Notes: generated by a model from the letters alone, not told the origin. A DNA stretch of 64,000 bases from Oxalobacteraceae bacterium OTU3CINTB1 (GCA_024123955.1 CP099652.1:6138001-6202000), one strand, 5' to 3'; positions 52,856 through 62,295 are shown, numbered from the stretch's first letter. Program-made: numbers and translations.

Positions 52856-53740
52856 TTACAGCCAGTACACGACAACGTACAAACCGAGCCAGACCACGTC
52901 GACAAAGTGCCAGTACCAGGCCGCGCCTTCGAACCCGAAGTGGTTGTCCGGCGTGAAGTGGCCCTTCAGCACCCGGTACAGCACCACCGACAGCATGATC
53001 GCGCCCATCGTGACGTGGAAACCGTGGAAGCCGGTCAGCATGAAGAACGTCGAGCCGTAGATGCCCGAGGTCAGCTTGAGGTTCAGTTCCGAGTACGCGT
53101 GCATGTATTCGTACGCCTGGAAACCCATGAAGATGGCGCCCAGCAGCACGGTTGCGAACAGCCAGATCGCCGTCTGCGCGCGATGCCCGGCGCGCAACGC
53201 GTGGTGCGAAATCGTCAACGTCAGGCCCGAGGTCAGCAGCAACGCAGTGTTGATGGTCGGAATCGGGAACGGGCCCATCGTGCTGAAGGTTTCCACCGTG
53301 CCGGCCGGGCCGGTGTTGCCCCAGTGCGCGGCGAAGTCAGGCCAGATGAACTTGTGGTCGAGGTCGCCCAGCCACGGCATCGTGATCGTGCGCGCGTAGA
53401 ACAGCGCGCCGAAAAAGGCGGCAAAAAACATCACTTCCGAGAAGATGAACCAGGCCATCGACCAGCGGTACGAGTAGTCGATGCGCTGGCTGTATTGCCC
53501 GGCTTCGGATTCCTTGATGGCGTCGCCGAACCAGAAATACAGCACGGTGATGATCGCCGCCAGGCCAATAAAGTTGACCGGCATGCCCCACGATGCGTCG
53601 TTCACCCAGCCGGAGGCGCCGACCATCGTGATCAACAGCGACAGACCGGCGAACAGCGGCCATCTGGACGGCCCCGGCACAAAGTAGTACGGCGCCGTGG
53701 CGTTGTGCGAACCGGCGTGTGAACCGACCTGTGAACTCAT
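52856..53740 (-). CDS. ctaE: Cytochrome c oxidase subunit III
   Basis: Core membrane subunit of the aa3 oxidase, 294 residues, seven helices. HNATAPYYFVPGPSRWPL is the usual start, WSMAWFIFSEVMFFAAFFGALF has the conserved Glu, ISHHALRAGHR and FHGFHVTMGAIML the conserved His, and WYWHFVDVVWLGLYVVVYWL the terminus. GGGAG lies 6 nt before the ATG at 53740, which is preferred to the ATG at 53746. Last gene of the coxB-coxA operon. Confidence 0.95.
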   Translation of the reverse strand: MSSQVGSHAGSHNATAPYYFVPGPSRWPLFAGLSLLITMVGASGWVNDASWGMPVNFIGLAAIITVLYFWFGDAIKESEAGQYSQRIDYSYRWSMAWFIFSEVMFFAAFFGALFYARTITMPWLGDLDHKFIWPDFAAHWGNTGPAGTVETFSTMGPFPIPTINTALLLTSGLTLTISHHALRAGHRAQTAIWLFATVLLGAIFMGFQAYEYMHAYSELNLKLTSGIYGSTFFMLTGFHGFHVTMGAIMLSVVLYRVLKGHFTPDNHFGFEGAAWYWHFVDVVWLGLYVVVYWL

Positions 53741-53778
53741 CTTCATCTCCCTAAATCATTTATTCGAGGATGCTACTT

Positions 53779-53985
53779 TTATTGTGCCACTACTAATTTG
53801 ACTATCGTGATCAACAGGCCGATGAAAACGGCCACGCCAATCAGGGCGGCGATGACGATGTGCAGCGGATTCAGCTTTGCCGAATCGGTATCGAAATCGC
53901 TCTTCCTGCGCAGGCCGAAAAACGACCAGAACACCGCCCGCAACGAGTACAGGAACGACGCGCTTTCCTTTTTATCGGACGGCAT
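53779..53985 (-). CDS. DUF2970 family small membrane protein
   Basis: A 68-residue protein: a polar start, then SLRAVFWSFFGLRRKSDF (DUF2970 core) and one C-terminal helix (IVIAALIGVAVFIGLLITIV). Found in betaproteobacterial cox operons between ctaG and coxC; function unknown. It overlaps ctaG by 14 nt. Confidence 0.88.
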   Translation of the reverse strand: MPSDKKESASFLYSLRAVFWSFFGLRRKSDFDTDSAKLNPLHIVIAALIGVAVFIGLLITIVKLVVAQ

Positions 53986-54568
53986 TTTGAGCGCCCCCGT
54001 TCACCGCGGCGGTCTTGGCCGCAGTTTTATCCATCCCGCCCACCTCGAAGAAGGTGTACGACAACGTGATCGTCTTCACGTCCTTCGGCAGCGCCGGGTC
54101 GATGAAGAACACCACCGGCATCTGCCGCGCCTCGTTCGGTTTCAAAGCCTGCTGCTTGAAGCAGAAGCATTCGACCTTTTTAAAATGCTGCATCGCGTTT
54201 TGCGGCGCGTAGCTTGGTATCGCCTGCGCCGCGACATCGCGGTTCTGCGTGTTGACCACCTCGTACATCACCGTCGCCAGCTCGCCCGGGTGCACCGTCA
54301 TGTTCGTCACCGTGGGGCGGAAGCGGTACGGTCCCTGCGCGTTGGCGTCGAACTCGATGACAACGTTGCGGGTCTTGTCGACCTGCGTGTTCTTGTCGAA
54401 CTCGACCGTGCCATCCTTTTGCGTCAGCACGTTCAGCCCCAGCGCTTCGCAGATCTGTCGGTAGAACGGATTGAGCGCGTAGGCGAAGCCGAACATCACC
54501 ACGGCGATGACGATCAGCTTGCCCAGCAGGGTGCGGTTCAAGCCGCTGGTTTCTTTATCTGTGCTCAA
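53972..54568 (-). CDS. ctaG: Cytochrome c oxidase assembly protein CtaG (Cox11)
   Basis: Membrane-anchored periplasmic copper chaperone (198 residues) that supplies CuB of subunit I. One N-terminal helix (LIVIAVVMFGFAYALNP), the beta-domain, and the copper motif ECFCFKQQAL. The start is a TTG at 54568, three bases after the stop of a 35-codon gene, so translation is probably coupled to it. Confidence 0.93.
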   Translation of the reverse strand: MSTDKETSGLNRTLLGKLIVIAVVMFGFAYALNPFYRQICEALGLNVLTQKDGTVEFDKNTQVDKTRNVVIEFDANAQGPYRFRPTVTNMTVHPGELATVMYEVVNTQNRDVAAQAIPSYAPQNAMQHFKKVECFCFKQQALKPNEARQMPVVFFIDPALPKDVKTITLSYTFFEVGGMDKTAAKTAAVNGGAQNAVR

Positions 54569-54571
54569 CGC

Positions 54572-54679
54572 TTAACTCAACCACATCCGCTTGACGAACA
54601 CGGAAAGGAAAAAGAACAGCGCCAGCCCGGCCAGGATCCAGCCGGTGCGCGCGTTGTTCGGCTTCTTATGTTCTGACAT
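54572..54679 (-). CDS. Cytochrome oxidase small assembly protein (35 residues)
   Basis: A short gene reading MSEHKKPNNARTGWILAGLA, then a hydrophobic FFFLSVFVKRMWLS. One membrane helix of about 18 residues follows a polar N terminus, with a Lys-Arg after it. It sits between coxA (18-bp gap) and ctaG (3 nt before its TTG start). Its size, topology and position match the small oxidase assembly protein of betaproteobacterial cox operons. It is easily missed by gene callers. Confidence 0.78.
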   Translation of the reverse strand: MSEHKKPNNARTGWILAGLALFFFLSVFVKRMWLS

Positions 54680-54697
54680 GATCTTAATCCAACCGCG

Positions 54698-56293
54698 TTA
54701 CTTGAACTGCGGCGGGGTTTCAAAGGTGTGGAACGGCGCCGGCGACGGCACGGTCCACTCCAGCCCTTCGGCGCCATCCCACGGCTTCGCTTCGGCTTTC
54801 TTGCCGCCGCGAATGGTCGGGATGATGACGCCGAACAGGAAGAACACCTGCGACAGCCCGAAACCGAAGGCGCCGATGGTGGCGATCATGTTGTAGTCGG
54901 TGAACTGCGCCGAGTAGTCGACATAACGGCGCGGCATGCCGGCCAGCCCCAGGAAGTGCATCGGGAAGAAGGTGACGTTGAAGGTGATCAGCGACAGCCA
55001 GAAGTGCGCCTTGCCCATCGTCTCGTTGTACATGTGGCCGGTCCACTTCGGCGACCAGTAGTAGAAACCGGCGAACAGCGCGAACAGCGAGCCGGCCACC
55101 AGCACGTAGTGGAAGTGCGCCACCACATAGTAGGTGTCCTGCAACTGGATGTCGATCGGGGTCACGGCCAGGATCAGGCCGGTGAAGCCGCCGATGGTGA
55201 ACACGAAGATGAAGCCCACCGCGAACAGCATCGGGGTTTCAAACGTCATCGAGCCCTTCCACATCGTGGCGATCCAGTTGAACACTTTCACGCCGGTCGG
55301 CACCGCGATCAGCATGGTGGCGTACATGAAGAACAGCTGCGACGTCACCGGCATGCCGGTAGTAAACATGTGGTGGGCCCAGACGATGAACGACAGGATC
55401 GCGATCGACGCGGTGGCGTACACCATCGACGCGTAGCCGAACAGCTGCTTGCGGGCGAACGCCGGCAGGATCTGCGAGACGATGCCGAACGCCGGCAGAA
55501 TCATGATGTACACCTCGGGGTGGCCGAAGAACCAGAAGATGTGCTGGTACATGACCGGGTCGCCGCCGGCGGCCGCGTTGAAGAAGGTGGTGCCGAAGTG
55601 GCGGTCGGTCAGGGTCATGGTGATGGCGCCGGCCAGCACAGGCATGACGGCGATCAGCAGGTAGGCGGTGATCAGCCAAGTCCAGCAGAACATCGGCATT
55701 TTCATCAAGGTCATGCCGGGCGCGCGCATGTTGAGGATGGTGACGATGATGTTGATCGAGCCCATGATCGACGAGGCGCCCATCAGGTGCATCGCGAAGA
55801 TGGCCATGTCCATGCCCGGTCCCATCTGGGTCGACAGCGGCGCGTACAGGGTCCAGCCGGCGGCGGTGGCGCCGCCCGGGACCAGAAACGAGGTCGCCAG
55901 CAGCAGCGCGGCCGGCGGCAGCAGCCAGAACGAGAAGTTGTTCATGCGCGCGAACGCCATGTCCGAGGCGCCGATCTGCAGCGGGATCATCCAGTTGGCG
56001 AAGCCGACGAAGGCCGGCATGATGGCGCCGAACACCATCACCAGGCCGTGCATCGTGGTCAGCTGGTTGAAGAATTCAGGCTGGAAGAATTGCAGGCCCG
56101 GCTTGAACAGCTCGCTGCGTATCATCAGCGCCAACACGCCGCCCGACAGCAGCATGACAAACGAGAACCACAGGTAAAGCGTGCCGATGTCTTTGTGGTT
56201 GGTGGCGAACAACCAGCGCGACAGCCCGTGCGGGTGGTCGTGAGCGTGATCGTGTGCGTGATCGTGTGCGTGATCCAAGGTGCTTGTGCTCAT
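54698..56293 (-). CDS. ctaD: Cytochrome c oxidase subunit I
   Basis: Catalytic subunit with heme a, heme a3 and CuB; reduces O2 and pumps protons. The 531-residue protein has twelve helices. [23 protein letters not shown] in part (HPEVY, the His-Tyr cross-link site), [11 protein letters not shown] (two CuB His) and [14 protein letters not shown] (heme ligands) are intact. The N terminus carries an unusual acidic-histidine repeat, [17 protein letters not shown], before the conserved [19 protein letters not shown] precedes the ATG. It lies 15 nt after coxB. Confidence 0.95.
   Translation of the reverse strand: MSTSTLDHAHDHAHDHAHDHPHGLSRWLFATNHKDIGTLYLWFSFVMLLSGGVLALMIRSELFKPGLQFFQPEFFNQLTTMHGLVMVFGAIMPAFVGFANWMIPLQIGASDMAFARMNNFSFWLLPPAALLLATSFLVPGGATAAGWTLYAPLSTQMGPGMDMAIFAMHLMGASSIMGSINIIVTILNMRAPGMTLMKMPMFCWTWLITAYLLIAVMPVLAGAITMTLTDRHFGTTFFNAAAGGDPVMYQHIFWFFGHPEVYIMILPAFGIVSQILPAFARKQLFGYASMVYATASIAILSFIVWAHHMFTTGMPVTSQLFFMYATMLIAVPTGVKVFNWIATMWKGSMTFETPMLFAVGFIFVFTIGGFTGLILAVTPIDIQLQDTYYVVAHFHYVLVAGSLFALFAGFYYWSPKWTGHMYNETMGKAHFWLSLITFNVTFFPMHFLGLAGMPRRYVDYSAQFTDYNMIATIGAFGFGLSQVFFLFGVIIPTIRGGKKAEAKPWDGAEGLEWTVPSPAPFHTFETPPQFK
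56244..56276. repeat. 12-bp tandem repeat in the 5' end of ctaD
   Basis: GCGTGATCGTGT repeats about 2.75 times without error, with a degenerate copy before it. It encodes the DHAH units of the subunit I N terminus. The unit is four codons, so copy-number changes stay in frame. Confidence 0.85.
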
Positions 56294-56308
56294 TTGTAAC
56301 GCTCCTGA

Positions 56309-57526
56309 TTACTTACGTGCAGCCATGACTTCGGCCGGTTGAACGATGTTTTCGGCGGCCTTGTTCGACCAGCTGTTACGGGTGTAGGTGATGACGGCGG
56401 CGATGTCGGTATCCGACAATTGCTTCCAGGCCGGCATCTCGGCCGGGTATTTGCCGCTCTTCTGGCCGTTCAGCAGCACATGGATCTGATCGGCTCTCGG
56501 GCCGTTGACCACGGCCGAGCCGTCCAGCGGCGCGAAGGCGTTCGGCACGCCCTTGCCGGTGGCCTGGTGGCAGACCACGCAGTTGGCGGTGTAGACCTTC
56601 TCGCCGCGGGTTTTCAGTTCATCGATGGTCCAGGTCTTGGTCGGATCGTCGGCCAGCGCGGCCATTTCTTTTTTCTTGCCGTCGACCCAGGTCTTGTACT
56701 CGGCGTCGGTGACGACCTTGACCACGATCGGCATGAACGCGTGTTCCTTGCCGCACAGCTCGGAGCAATAGCCGCGGTAGGTGCCGGTGTGGTCGGCCTT
56801 GAACCAAGTGTCGCGCACGAAGCCGGGGATGGCGTCCTGCTTGACGCCGAAGGCCGGGATCGACCAGGCGTGGATCACGTCGTTGGCGGTGGTGACGATG
56901 CGGATCTTCTTGTTGACCGGCACCACCACTTCGTTGTCGACTTCCATCAGGTAGTTGTCGCCGCGCGCCTCGGTCGGCGCGAAGCCTGGCGCGCCCACTT
57001 GCGCGCGCGGGGTTTTCAGGTTCGACAGGAAGGAAATGCCCTCGCCGTCGCCCTTCAGGTAGTCGTAGCCCCACTTCCACTGCATGCCGGTGGCCTTGAT
57101 GGTGATGTCGGCGTTGGAGGTGTCCTTCATGCCGACCACGGTGCGGGTGGCGGGCAGCGCCATGCCGATGACGATCAGGAACGGCACCACCGTCCACGCG
57201 ATTTCAACGGCGGTCGATTCGTGGAAGGTGGCCGGCTTGTGGCCGACCGACTTGCGGTGCTTGAAGATGGAGTAGAACATCACGCCGAACACGGCGACGA
57301 AGATGACCAGGCAGACCACCATCATCCAGGTGTGCAAGTCGTAGATTTGGGAAGCGATCTGGGTCGCGGGCGGTTGCAGGTTCACCTGCCCGGGCACGGG
57401 GCCGCCGGTGCCGCCGGTCGCCGGACCATAGGTGCCTGCCGCCGTCTCCGCCGCCCACGCTGGGATACTGGCTGCCGTCATCGTCAGCCCGAGCATCAAC
57501 GATTGAAGTCGCTTCGCATGTGTCAT
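56309..57526 (-). CDS. ctaC: Cytochrome c oxidase subunit II with fused cytochrome c domain
   Basis: A 405-residue subunit: signal peptide (ending AWAAE), Gly/Pro linker, two membrane helices, the periplasmic CuA domain with the ligands in GYCSELCGKEHAFM, and a C-terminal cytochrome c with heme site ANCVVCHQATGKG and later Met in PAEMPAW. This fused type (caa3-like) accepts electrons directly from cytochrome c pools. GGGGAAAAC precedes the ATG at 57526; the frame opens at 57541. First gene of the oxidase operon. Confidence 0.94.
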   Translation of the reverse strand: MTHAKRLQSLMLGLTMTAASIPAWAAETAAGTYGPATGGTGGPVPGQVNLQPPATQIASQIYDLHTWMMVVCLVIFVAVFGVMFYSIFKHRKSVGHKPATFHESTAVEIAWTVVPFLIVIGMALPATRTVVGMKDTSNADITIKATGMQWKWGYDYLKGDGEGISFLSNLKTPRAQVGAPGFAPTEARGDNYLMEVDNEVVVPVNKKIRIVTTANDVIHAWSIPAFGVKQDAIPGFVRDTWFKADHTGTYRGYCSELCGKEHAFMPIVVKVVTDAEYKTWVDGKKKEMAALADDPTKTWTIDELKTRGEKVYTANCVVCHQATGKGVPNAFAPLDGSAVVNGPRADQIHVLLNGQKSGKYPAEMPAWKQLSDTDIAAVITYTRNSWSNKAAENIVQPAEVMAARK

Positions 57527-57690
57527 GTTTTCCCCAACCACCCAAGAAATTAAAAAATATTTTTTTAACGACTCCGGATTTCGGTGAACTGAACCGGCGC
57601 CGCTCCTTAAACAACTTCAGGCCCCATGCCAGCCACGTTTGAAAAACTTCTTCAACGCGGCCCCGGCGGGACCTTGAGACTTTTATTGTC

Positions 57691-57713
57691 GTCCCTACAT
57701 ACTGCCTAGGGAC
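57691..57713. other. Leader hairpin upstream of ctaC
   Basis: GTCCCTA (57691-57697) and TAGGGAC (57707-57713) with a 9-nt loop, inside the predicted leader of the oxidase transcript. The 432-bp region 57527-57958 holds this hairpin and a promoter but no gene that I can support. Confidence 0.4.
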
Positions 57714-57831
57714 AACATAAAAGCCTGATTCTGCTTAATTCAACTGCTTGTTCTTGTTCGTTCTGACTGCTTTCGCCTCGCGTCGGTGGGTGATAGCTGG
57801 CGACGTGACATGCTGGCAAAATTAGTCGATG

Positions 57832-57861
57832 ATTATATATAACAACAACGGCGCACATCAA
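57832..57861 (-). promoter_or_regulatory. Promoter of the cox operon
   Basis: On the minus strand: -35 TTGATG (57856-57861), 18-bp spacer, -10 TATAAT (57832-57837), in an AT-rich stretch. The start near 57825 would give a leader of about 300 nt before ctaC. Confidence 0.6.
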
Positions 57862-57958
57862 CAAATAATCCATTTTGCAACTCTTCCGTGCCTCTCAGCG
57901 CACTCAGCTTTACCACAGTGCGAAATGTTAAACAAAAGGTGAAACAGCCGCAAACCCG

Positions 57959-58885
57959 CTACTGGCGCGGCTTGCGGGGCAGATCGAAGCGAATGATGGC
58001 TTCACCTTTGGAAGTCACTTTTGGCGCCGGCCGGAAGGCGTGCCCGTAAATCACCTCGAACGTCAGCCCCAGCTTGCCGTCCGGACGGCGGGTCTTTTCC
58101 AGCGCGTCCAGCATGCGTTGCCAGGCGTGTTTGCCCATCAGTCCCCTGCTCACCGTTCCCAGAGGATTTCCGCCCAGCGCGCGCACATCGGCCAGCATCG
58201 CGCGCGGGGTGTCGTAGGTCACGGTGATCACTTCCATGTCCAGCACCGGCGTTGAAAAACCGACCTCCACCAGCTGGTCGCCGAAGTCGTGCATATCGAC
58301 GAACGGCAGCGCGTGCTGGGCCAGATCGGCCTCGGCGAACGCCGCCCGCAACTCGCAGAAGGTATCGGGACCGAAGCAGGAAAACATCAGCAGACTGTTT
58401 ACACGCAGCACGCGGCGCCATTCGGCGAACACGCGATCCGGCTGGGGATGCCAATGCAGGGCCAGGTTAGACCACACGAGGTCAACGGAGTTCGGCGCCA
58501 GCGGCAATTCGGCGAAATCCCCGCACATCAGGTCGACGCCTGTCTTGGACGGCAACAGCTTGCTCAGCAGCTGGTTCAGCGACGATTGCCTGGCCGACTG
58601 GCCTTGCGCGGCGCGCAACTGCGCCTCGGCCGAATCGAGGCCGACGATTTGGGCGGCTGGGTAGGATTTCTGCAACAGCGGCAGGTCGGCGCCGGCGCCA
58701 CAGCCGGCGTCGAGCACGCGCTGCGGCGCGATCTTGATCAGTTCCAATCGGTCGAACATGCGCGACGACACTTCGCGGCGCAGGAAATCGGCCGGTGCGA
58801 TGCGTTCAGGGCGGGAAAATAGCGCGCGCACACGCTCCAGATCGATAGGCGCACTCAGTTTGGGCGGATTTGCGGGCACATGCAT
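57959..58885 (-). CDS. bioC: Malonyl-ACP O-methyltransferase BioC
   Basis: SAM-dependent enzyme that methylates malonyl-ACP to start biotin synthesis. The 308-residue protein has VLDAGCGAGADLPLL (SAM loop), VGLDSAEAQL and LAPNSVDLVWSNLALHW (post I motif), typical of BioC, and the closing LTFEVIYGHAF. Start is the ATG at 58885 (MHVPANPPK); the long frame beyond it is the antisense of comF. Divergent from comF by 94 bp, with the cox operon downstream on the same strand. No other biotin gene is in the window. Confidence 0.9.
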   Translation of the reverse strand: MHVPANPPKLSAPIDLERVRALFSRPERIAPADFLRREVSSRMFDRLELIKIAPQRVLDAGCGAGADLPLLQKSYPAAQIVGLDSAEAQLRAAQGQSARQSSLNQLLSKLLPSKTGVDLMCGDFAELPLAPNSVDLVWSNLALHWHPQPDRVFAEWRRVLRVNSLLMFSCFGPDTFCELRAAFAEADLAQHALPFVDMHDFGDQLVEVGFSTPVLDMEVITVTYDTPRAMLADVRALGGNPLGTVSRGLMGKHAWQRMLDALEKTRRPDGKLGLTFEVIYGHAFRPAPKVTSKGEAIIRFDLPRKPRQ

Positions 58886-58979
58886 CGTGGGGTGGTCTGT
58901 AATGCGATAATGTCGGCAGTGTACATGGTTGAACGCGAATGCGACGCGGATGGCGCGCGTTTTTTGCCTGGAGCGTGGC

Positions 58980-59822
58980 ATGCGAGGCAAGCTGAACGAA
59001 GAAACAACGGACGCCGACCGGGGCGCCAGGGCCGGCCCTGCCGGCGGATTGTTGCGGCGCACCAGCGCCGGAGTCTTGCGATCGCTGCTGCCGACATCGT
59101 GCGCGCTGTGCGGCCTCGGCAGCGACGAAGCGCTGTGTCCGGATTGCGCGGCGCAATTTTTCGGCGCCAATGTCGCGCTCGCGCGCTGCGTTTGCTGCGC
59201 CAATCCGTTGCCCGGCGCGGTGGTGCAGCCGGATGCGCAACCCCAGCCAGGCAGGCGACCACGCGCCGTGCCCGATCGTCGGCTGTGCGGCCTGTGCGCC
59301 ACGCATCCGCCCGCCTTCGACGTCACCTTGACGGCGGCCGACTACGCGATGCCGGTCGACCAAATGGTGTTGCAACTGAAATTCGGCCACCGGCTGGCGC
59401 TGGCCGTGCTGTTTGCCCGCCTGCTGCGCGACGCCGTGTTGCAGCAGCCCGGCTTCGTGCTGCCGGCGCTGATCTGCCCGGTGCCCTTGGGACCGCGCCG
59501 GCTGGCCGAGCGCGGCTACAACCAGGCGCTGGAAATCGCCCGGCCGCTGGCGCGCAGCCTCGGCGTCGCGCTGCATCCGCGCCTGACGGCCCGGGTGCGC
59601 GACACGACGGCGCAAAGCAGCGTCGCGCCGGAGCAACGCCAGCGCAACATCGCCGGCGCGTTCGCGGTGCCGGACCCGGCGCTGGTGCGCGGCAGGCATA
59701 TCGGCATCGTCGACGACGTCATGACCAGCGGCGGCACCCTGGACGAACTGGCGGCCACCCTGAAGCGCCACGGCGCCGCGCGCGTGAGCAACCTGGTGTT
59801 CGCGCGCACGCCGCCACATTGA
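58980..59822 (+). CDS. comF: ComF family phosphoribosyltransferase-like protein
   Basis: A 280-residue ComF protein, needed for natural transformation in some species. An N-terminal zinc-finger-like part (SCALCGLGSDEALCPDC, then RCVCCANPL and RLCGLCATH) precedes the phosphoribosyltransferase fold with PVPLGPRRLAERGYNQA and IGIVDDVMTSGGTL. TGGAG lies upstream of the ATG at 58980; starts at 58929 and 58950 are also open. trmL follows 37 nt later. Confidence 0.9.
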   Translation: MRGKLNEETTDADRGARAGPAGGLLRRTSAGVLRSLLPTSCALCGLGSDEALCPDCAAQFFGANVALARCVCCANPLPGAVVQPDAQPQPGRRPRAVPDRRLCGLCATHPPAFDVTLTAADYAMPVDQMVLQLKFGHRLALAVLFARLLRDAVLQQPGFVLPALICPVPLGPRRLAERGYNQALEIARPLARSLGVALHPRLTARVRDTTAQSSVAPEQRQRNIAGAFAVPDPALVRGRHIGIVDDVMTSGGTLDELAATLKRHGAARVSNLVFARTPPH

Positions 59823-59859
59823 ATTGCGCATTGAATATTAAAGGTTTGAGGAGAACATT

Positions 59860-60330
59860 TTGTTTCACGTAGTGCTGGTCCATCCCGAAATTCCGCCGAA
59901 CACCGGCAACGTCATCCGTTTGTGCGCCAACACCGGCGCGCAGCTGCACCTGATCGAACCGCTGGGCTTCCCGCTGGAGGATTCCAAGATGAAGCGAGCC
60001 GGGCTGGATTACCACGAATACGCGAAGATGAAGGTGCACGCCGACTGGCAAGCGTTTTTGGCGGACCTGCAGCCGGATCCGGCGCGCATGTTCGCGATGA
60101 CCACGCACGGCTCGTCGCCGTTCGCGCAGGCCAGCTTCCAGCCGGGCGACGTGTTCGTGTTCGGTTCCGAGACCAGCGGCCTGCCACCGGCGCTGCGCGA
60201 GAATTTCCCACCGGCCCAGCGCATCAGGTTGCCGATGCGTCCGGACAACCGCAGCCTCAACCTGTCGAACACGGTGGCCGTGGTGGTCTTCGAAGCCTGG
60301 CGCCAGAACGGCTACGACGGCGGCGCCTGA
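59860..60330 (+). CDS. trmL: tRNA (cytidine(34)-2'-O)-methyltransferase
   Basis: SPOUT-fold enzyme that methylates the wobble 2'-O of tRNA-Leu. The 156-residue protein has HPEIPPNTGNVIRLCANTGA and the SPOUT knot signature FGSETSGLPPALRE, then RLPMRPDNRSLNLSNTVAVV. The start is a TTG at 59860 after TGAGGAG. It follows comF on the same strand and converges on a small membrane gene. Confidence 0.94.
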   Translation: MFHVVLVHPEIPPNTGNVIRLCANTGAQLHLIEPLGFPLEDSKMKRAGLDYHEYAKMKVHADWQAFLADLQPDPARMFAMTTHGSSPFAQASFQPGDVFVFGSETSGLPPALRENFPPAQRIRLPMRPDNRSLNLSNTVAVVVFEAWRQNGYDGGA

Positions 60331-60336
60331 AATACA

Positions 60337-60630
60337 TTATCGACGTTTGCGCCTGGCGACATAGCGCGCCAGCGCCAGCGCGCCGGTGCCGATAGCGCTG
60401 ACGATCACCGTCGAGGCGGCAAACAGCGCCGGCGGATTGCGCATGCCGAGCACATCGGCCGTGAAGGCCAGCGCCACCGCCGCCATCAGCTGCGCCGGCA
60501 GCATGAACCGCAGCTGCCGGAACGCGACCGGATCGCCGCGCTGCCACAGCCGCCACGCCACATACGTCACCGGCCCCCACAGCACGCCGATGAACACCAG
60601 CACCGCGACGGCGATCAGCAGCAGCCTCAT
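60337..60630 (-). CDS. Small hypothetical membrane protein
   Basis: A 97-residue protein with about three membrane helices (residues 3-25, 45-62, 68-88), beginning MRLLLIAVAVLVFIGVLWGP and ending in a basic YVARRKRR tail. Its ATG overlaps the rfaE2 stop by 4 nt, so it is co-expressed with that gene. No family recognised. Confidence 0.72.
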   Translation of the reverse strand: MRLLLIAVAVLVFIGVLWGPVTYVAWRLWQRGDPVAFRQLRFMLPAQLMAAVALAFTADVLGMRNPPALFAASTVIVSAIGTGALALARYVARRKRR

Positions 60631-61112
60631 GCCGGACGCTGCGCGCGCACCTTGGTCAACAATTTGGTGGTCGAGCGGTCATGCTCGAAATCGATCGCGA
60701 TCGCCTGCCCGCCGTACGCCAGCACCGCCTTACCCTCCGGAATGGCATCCATCTGATAATCGCCGCCCTTGGCGTAGATCTCGGGCCGTGCCTGCTGCAC
60801 CACCTCCAGCGCCGTGTCCTCGTCGAAATCCACCACCAGGCTGACCGACTCCAGCGCGGCCAGCACCGCCATGCGGTCGGCGCAGTTGTTCAGCGGCCGG
60901 TCGTCGCCCTTGCCCAGCCGCTTGACCGACGCGTCGGTGTTGGCGGCGACCACCAGCGACGCCCCCAGCGCGCGCGCCTGCGCCAGATACGTGACGTGGC
61001 CCCGGTGCAGGATATCGAATACGCCGTTGGTCAGCACCACCGGTTTGGGCAGCGCGGCCACGCGCGCGGCCAGTTGTTCACGGGTGCAGAGCTTGTCTTC
61101 AAATTGGGGCAT
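60627..61112 (-). CDS. rfaE2: D-glycero-beta-D-manno-heptose 1-phosphate adenylyltransferase
   Basis: Makes ADP-heptose for the lipopolysaccharide inner core. The 161-residue protein is the stand-alone nucleotidyltransferase half of HldE: TNGVFDILHRGHVTYL has the HxGH motif, GDDRPLNNCADRMAVLAAL the RPLN-type loop, and YAKGGDYQ the conserved end. GAGAAG supports the ATG at 61112; the frame upstream to 61268 is intergenic. The kinase half (rfaE1/hldE) is not nearby. Divergent from oxyR. Confidence 0.94.
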   Translation of the reverse strand: MPQFEDKLCTREQLAARVAALPKPVVLTNGVFDILHRGHVTYLAQARALGASLVVAANTDASVKRLGKGDDRPLNNCADRMAVLAALESVSLVVDFDEDTALEVVQQARPEIYAKGGDYQMDAIPEGKAVLAYGGQAIAIDFEHDRSTTKLLTKVRAQRPA

Positions 61113-61289
61113 GTAAGTCTTCTCGATGTGATTACTTGGGTTCTTCGCGGTCCGAATGTCGTGGACATAACACCCTTCTTTCTCCGGCTTGGTCCGCCAA
61201 GGTGCATTATATCGACACCATTCCGCTACAATGACCTTTCTTGCCCCACAATTATTGCATCTGTACATTGCCTGTGTTCAAATAGATTC

Positions 61290-62222
61290 ATGACTCTGAC
61301 CGAACTGAAATACATAGTAGCCGTTGCGCGAGCGAAACATTTCGGACACGCCGCCGAGGCTTGCTACGTTGCGCAGCCGACGCTGTCGGTCGCCATCAAA
61401 AAACTCGAAGACGAGCTGGGCGTGGTGCTGTTCGAACGGGGCGGCGCCGAGATCTCGGTCACCCCGCTGGGCGCGCAAATCGTGGCCCAGGCCGAACGCG
61501 TGCTGGAGCAGACCGCCGCGATCAAGGAACTGGCCAAACAGAACAAAGACCCGCTGGCCGGCCCGCTGCGCCTGGGCGTGATCTACACCATCGGCCCATA
61601 CCTGCTGCCGCCGCTGGTCAAGGGCATGATCGACAAAGTGCCGCAAATGCCGTTGATTTTGCAGGAAAATTTCACCGTGCGGCTGCTGGAGATGCTGCGC
61701 CAGGGCGAGCTCGACGCGGCCATCATGGCGCTGCCGCTGCCCGACCACGGCATGGCGATGCAGGCACTGTACGACGAGCCGTTCGTGGTCGCCATGCCGG
61801 CCCAGCACCCGTGGACCAAACGCAAGACCATCCCCGCCGACGACCTCAAGACCGAAAACATGCTGTTGCTCGGTAACGGACACTGCTTCCGCGACCAGGT
61901 GCTGGAAGTGTGCCCGGAAATGGCGCGCTTCTCGGCGCCCGGCAACGGCATGCAGCGCACCTTCGAAGGCTCGTCGCTGGAAACCATCCGTCACATGGTC
62001 GCCAGCGGCATCGGCCTGACCGTGTTGCCGCGCGCCTCGGTGCCGGACATGAACACCACCGAAGGCATGCTGCAGTTCCGCAACTTCGACGCGCCGCAGC
62101 CATCGCGCCGCGTCGTCATCGTCTGGCGCAAGAGCTTCACCCGCAAGGCGGCCATCGACGCCGTCTGCGAAGTCGTCGCCTCCTGCAACCTGCCGGGCAT
62201 CACCACCCTCTGCGAGGAATAA
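61290..62222 (+). CDS. oxyR: Peroxide-sensing regulator OxyR
   Basis: LysR-type activator of peroxide defence, 310 residues. [20 protein letters not shown] starts the winged helix, with [20 protein letters not shown] as recognition region. The redox pair is Cys199 in GNGHCFRDQ and Cys208 in VLEVCPEM, at the same numbering as E. coli OxyR, so disulfide sensing is expected. The start is the ATG at 61290; the frame further upstream is the antisense of rfaE2. Confidence 0.95.
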   Translation: MTLTELKYIVAVARAKHFGHAAEACYVAQPTLSVAIKKLEDELGVVLFERGGAEISVTPLGAQIVAQAERVLEQTAAIKELAKQNKDPLAGPLRLGVIYTIGPYLLPPLVKGMIDKVPQMPLILQENFTVRLLEMLRQGELDAAIMALPLPDHGMAMQALYDEPFVVAMPAQHPWTKRKTIPADDLKTENMLLLGNGHCFRDQVLEVCPEMARFSAPGNGMQRTFEGSSLETIRHMVASGIGLTVLPRASVPDMNTTEGMLQFRNFDAPQPSRRVVIVWRKSFTRKAAIDAVCEVVASCNLPGITTLCEE

Positions 62223-62295
62223 AGCGGCCGGCCCAGGCCGTCCCGCTCGAAAGATTTGCGATAATGCCAGTCTTTCCCTTCAAGCGACGCAATCG

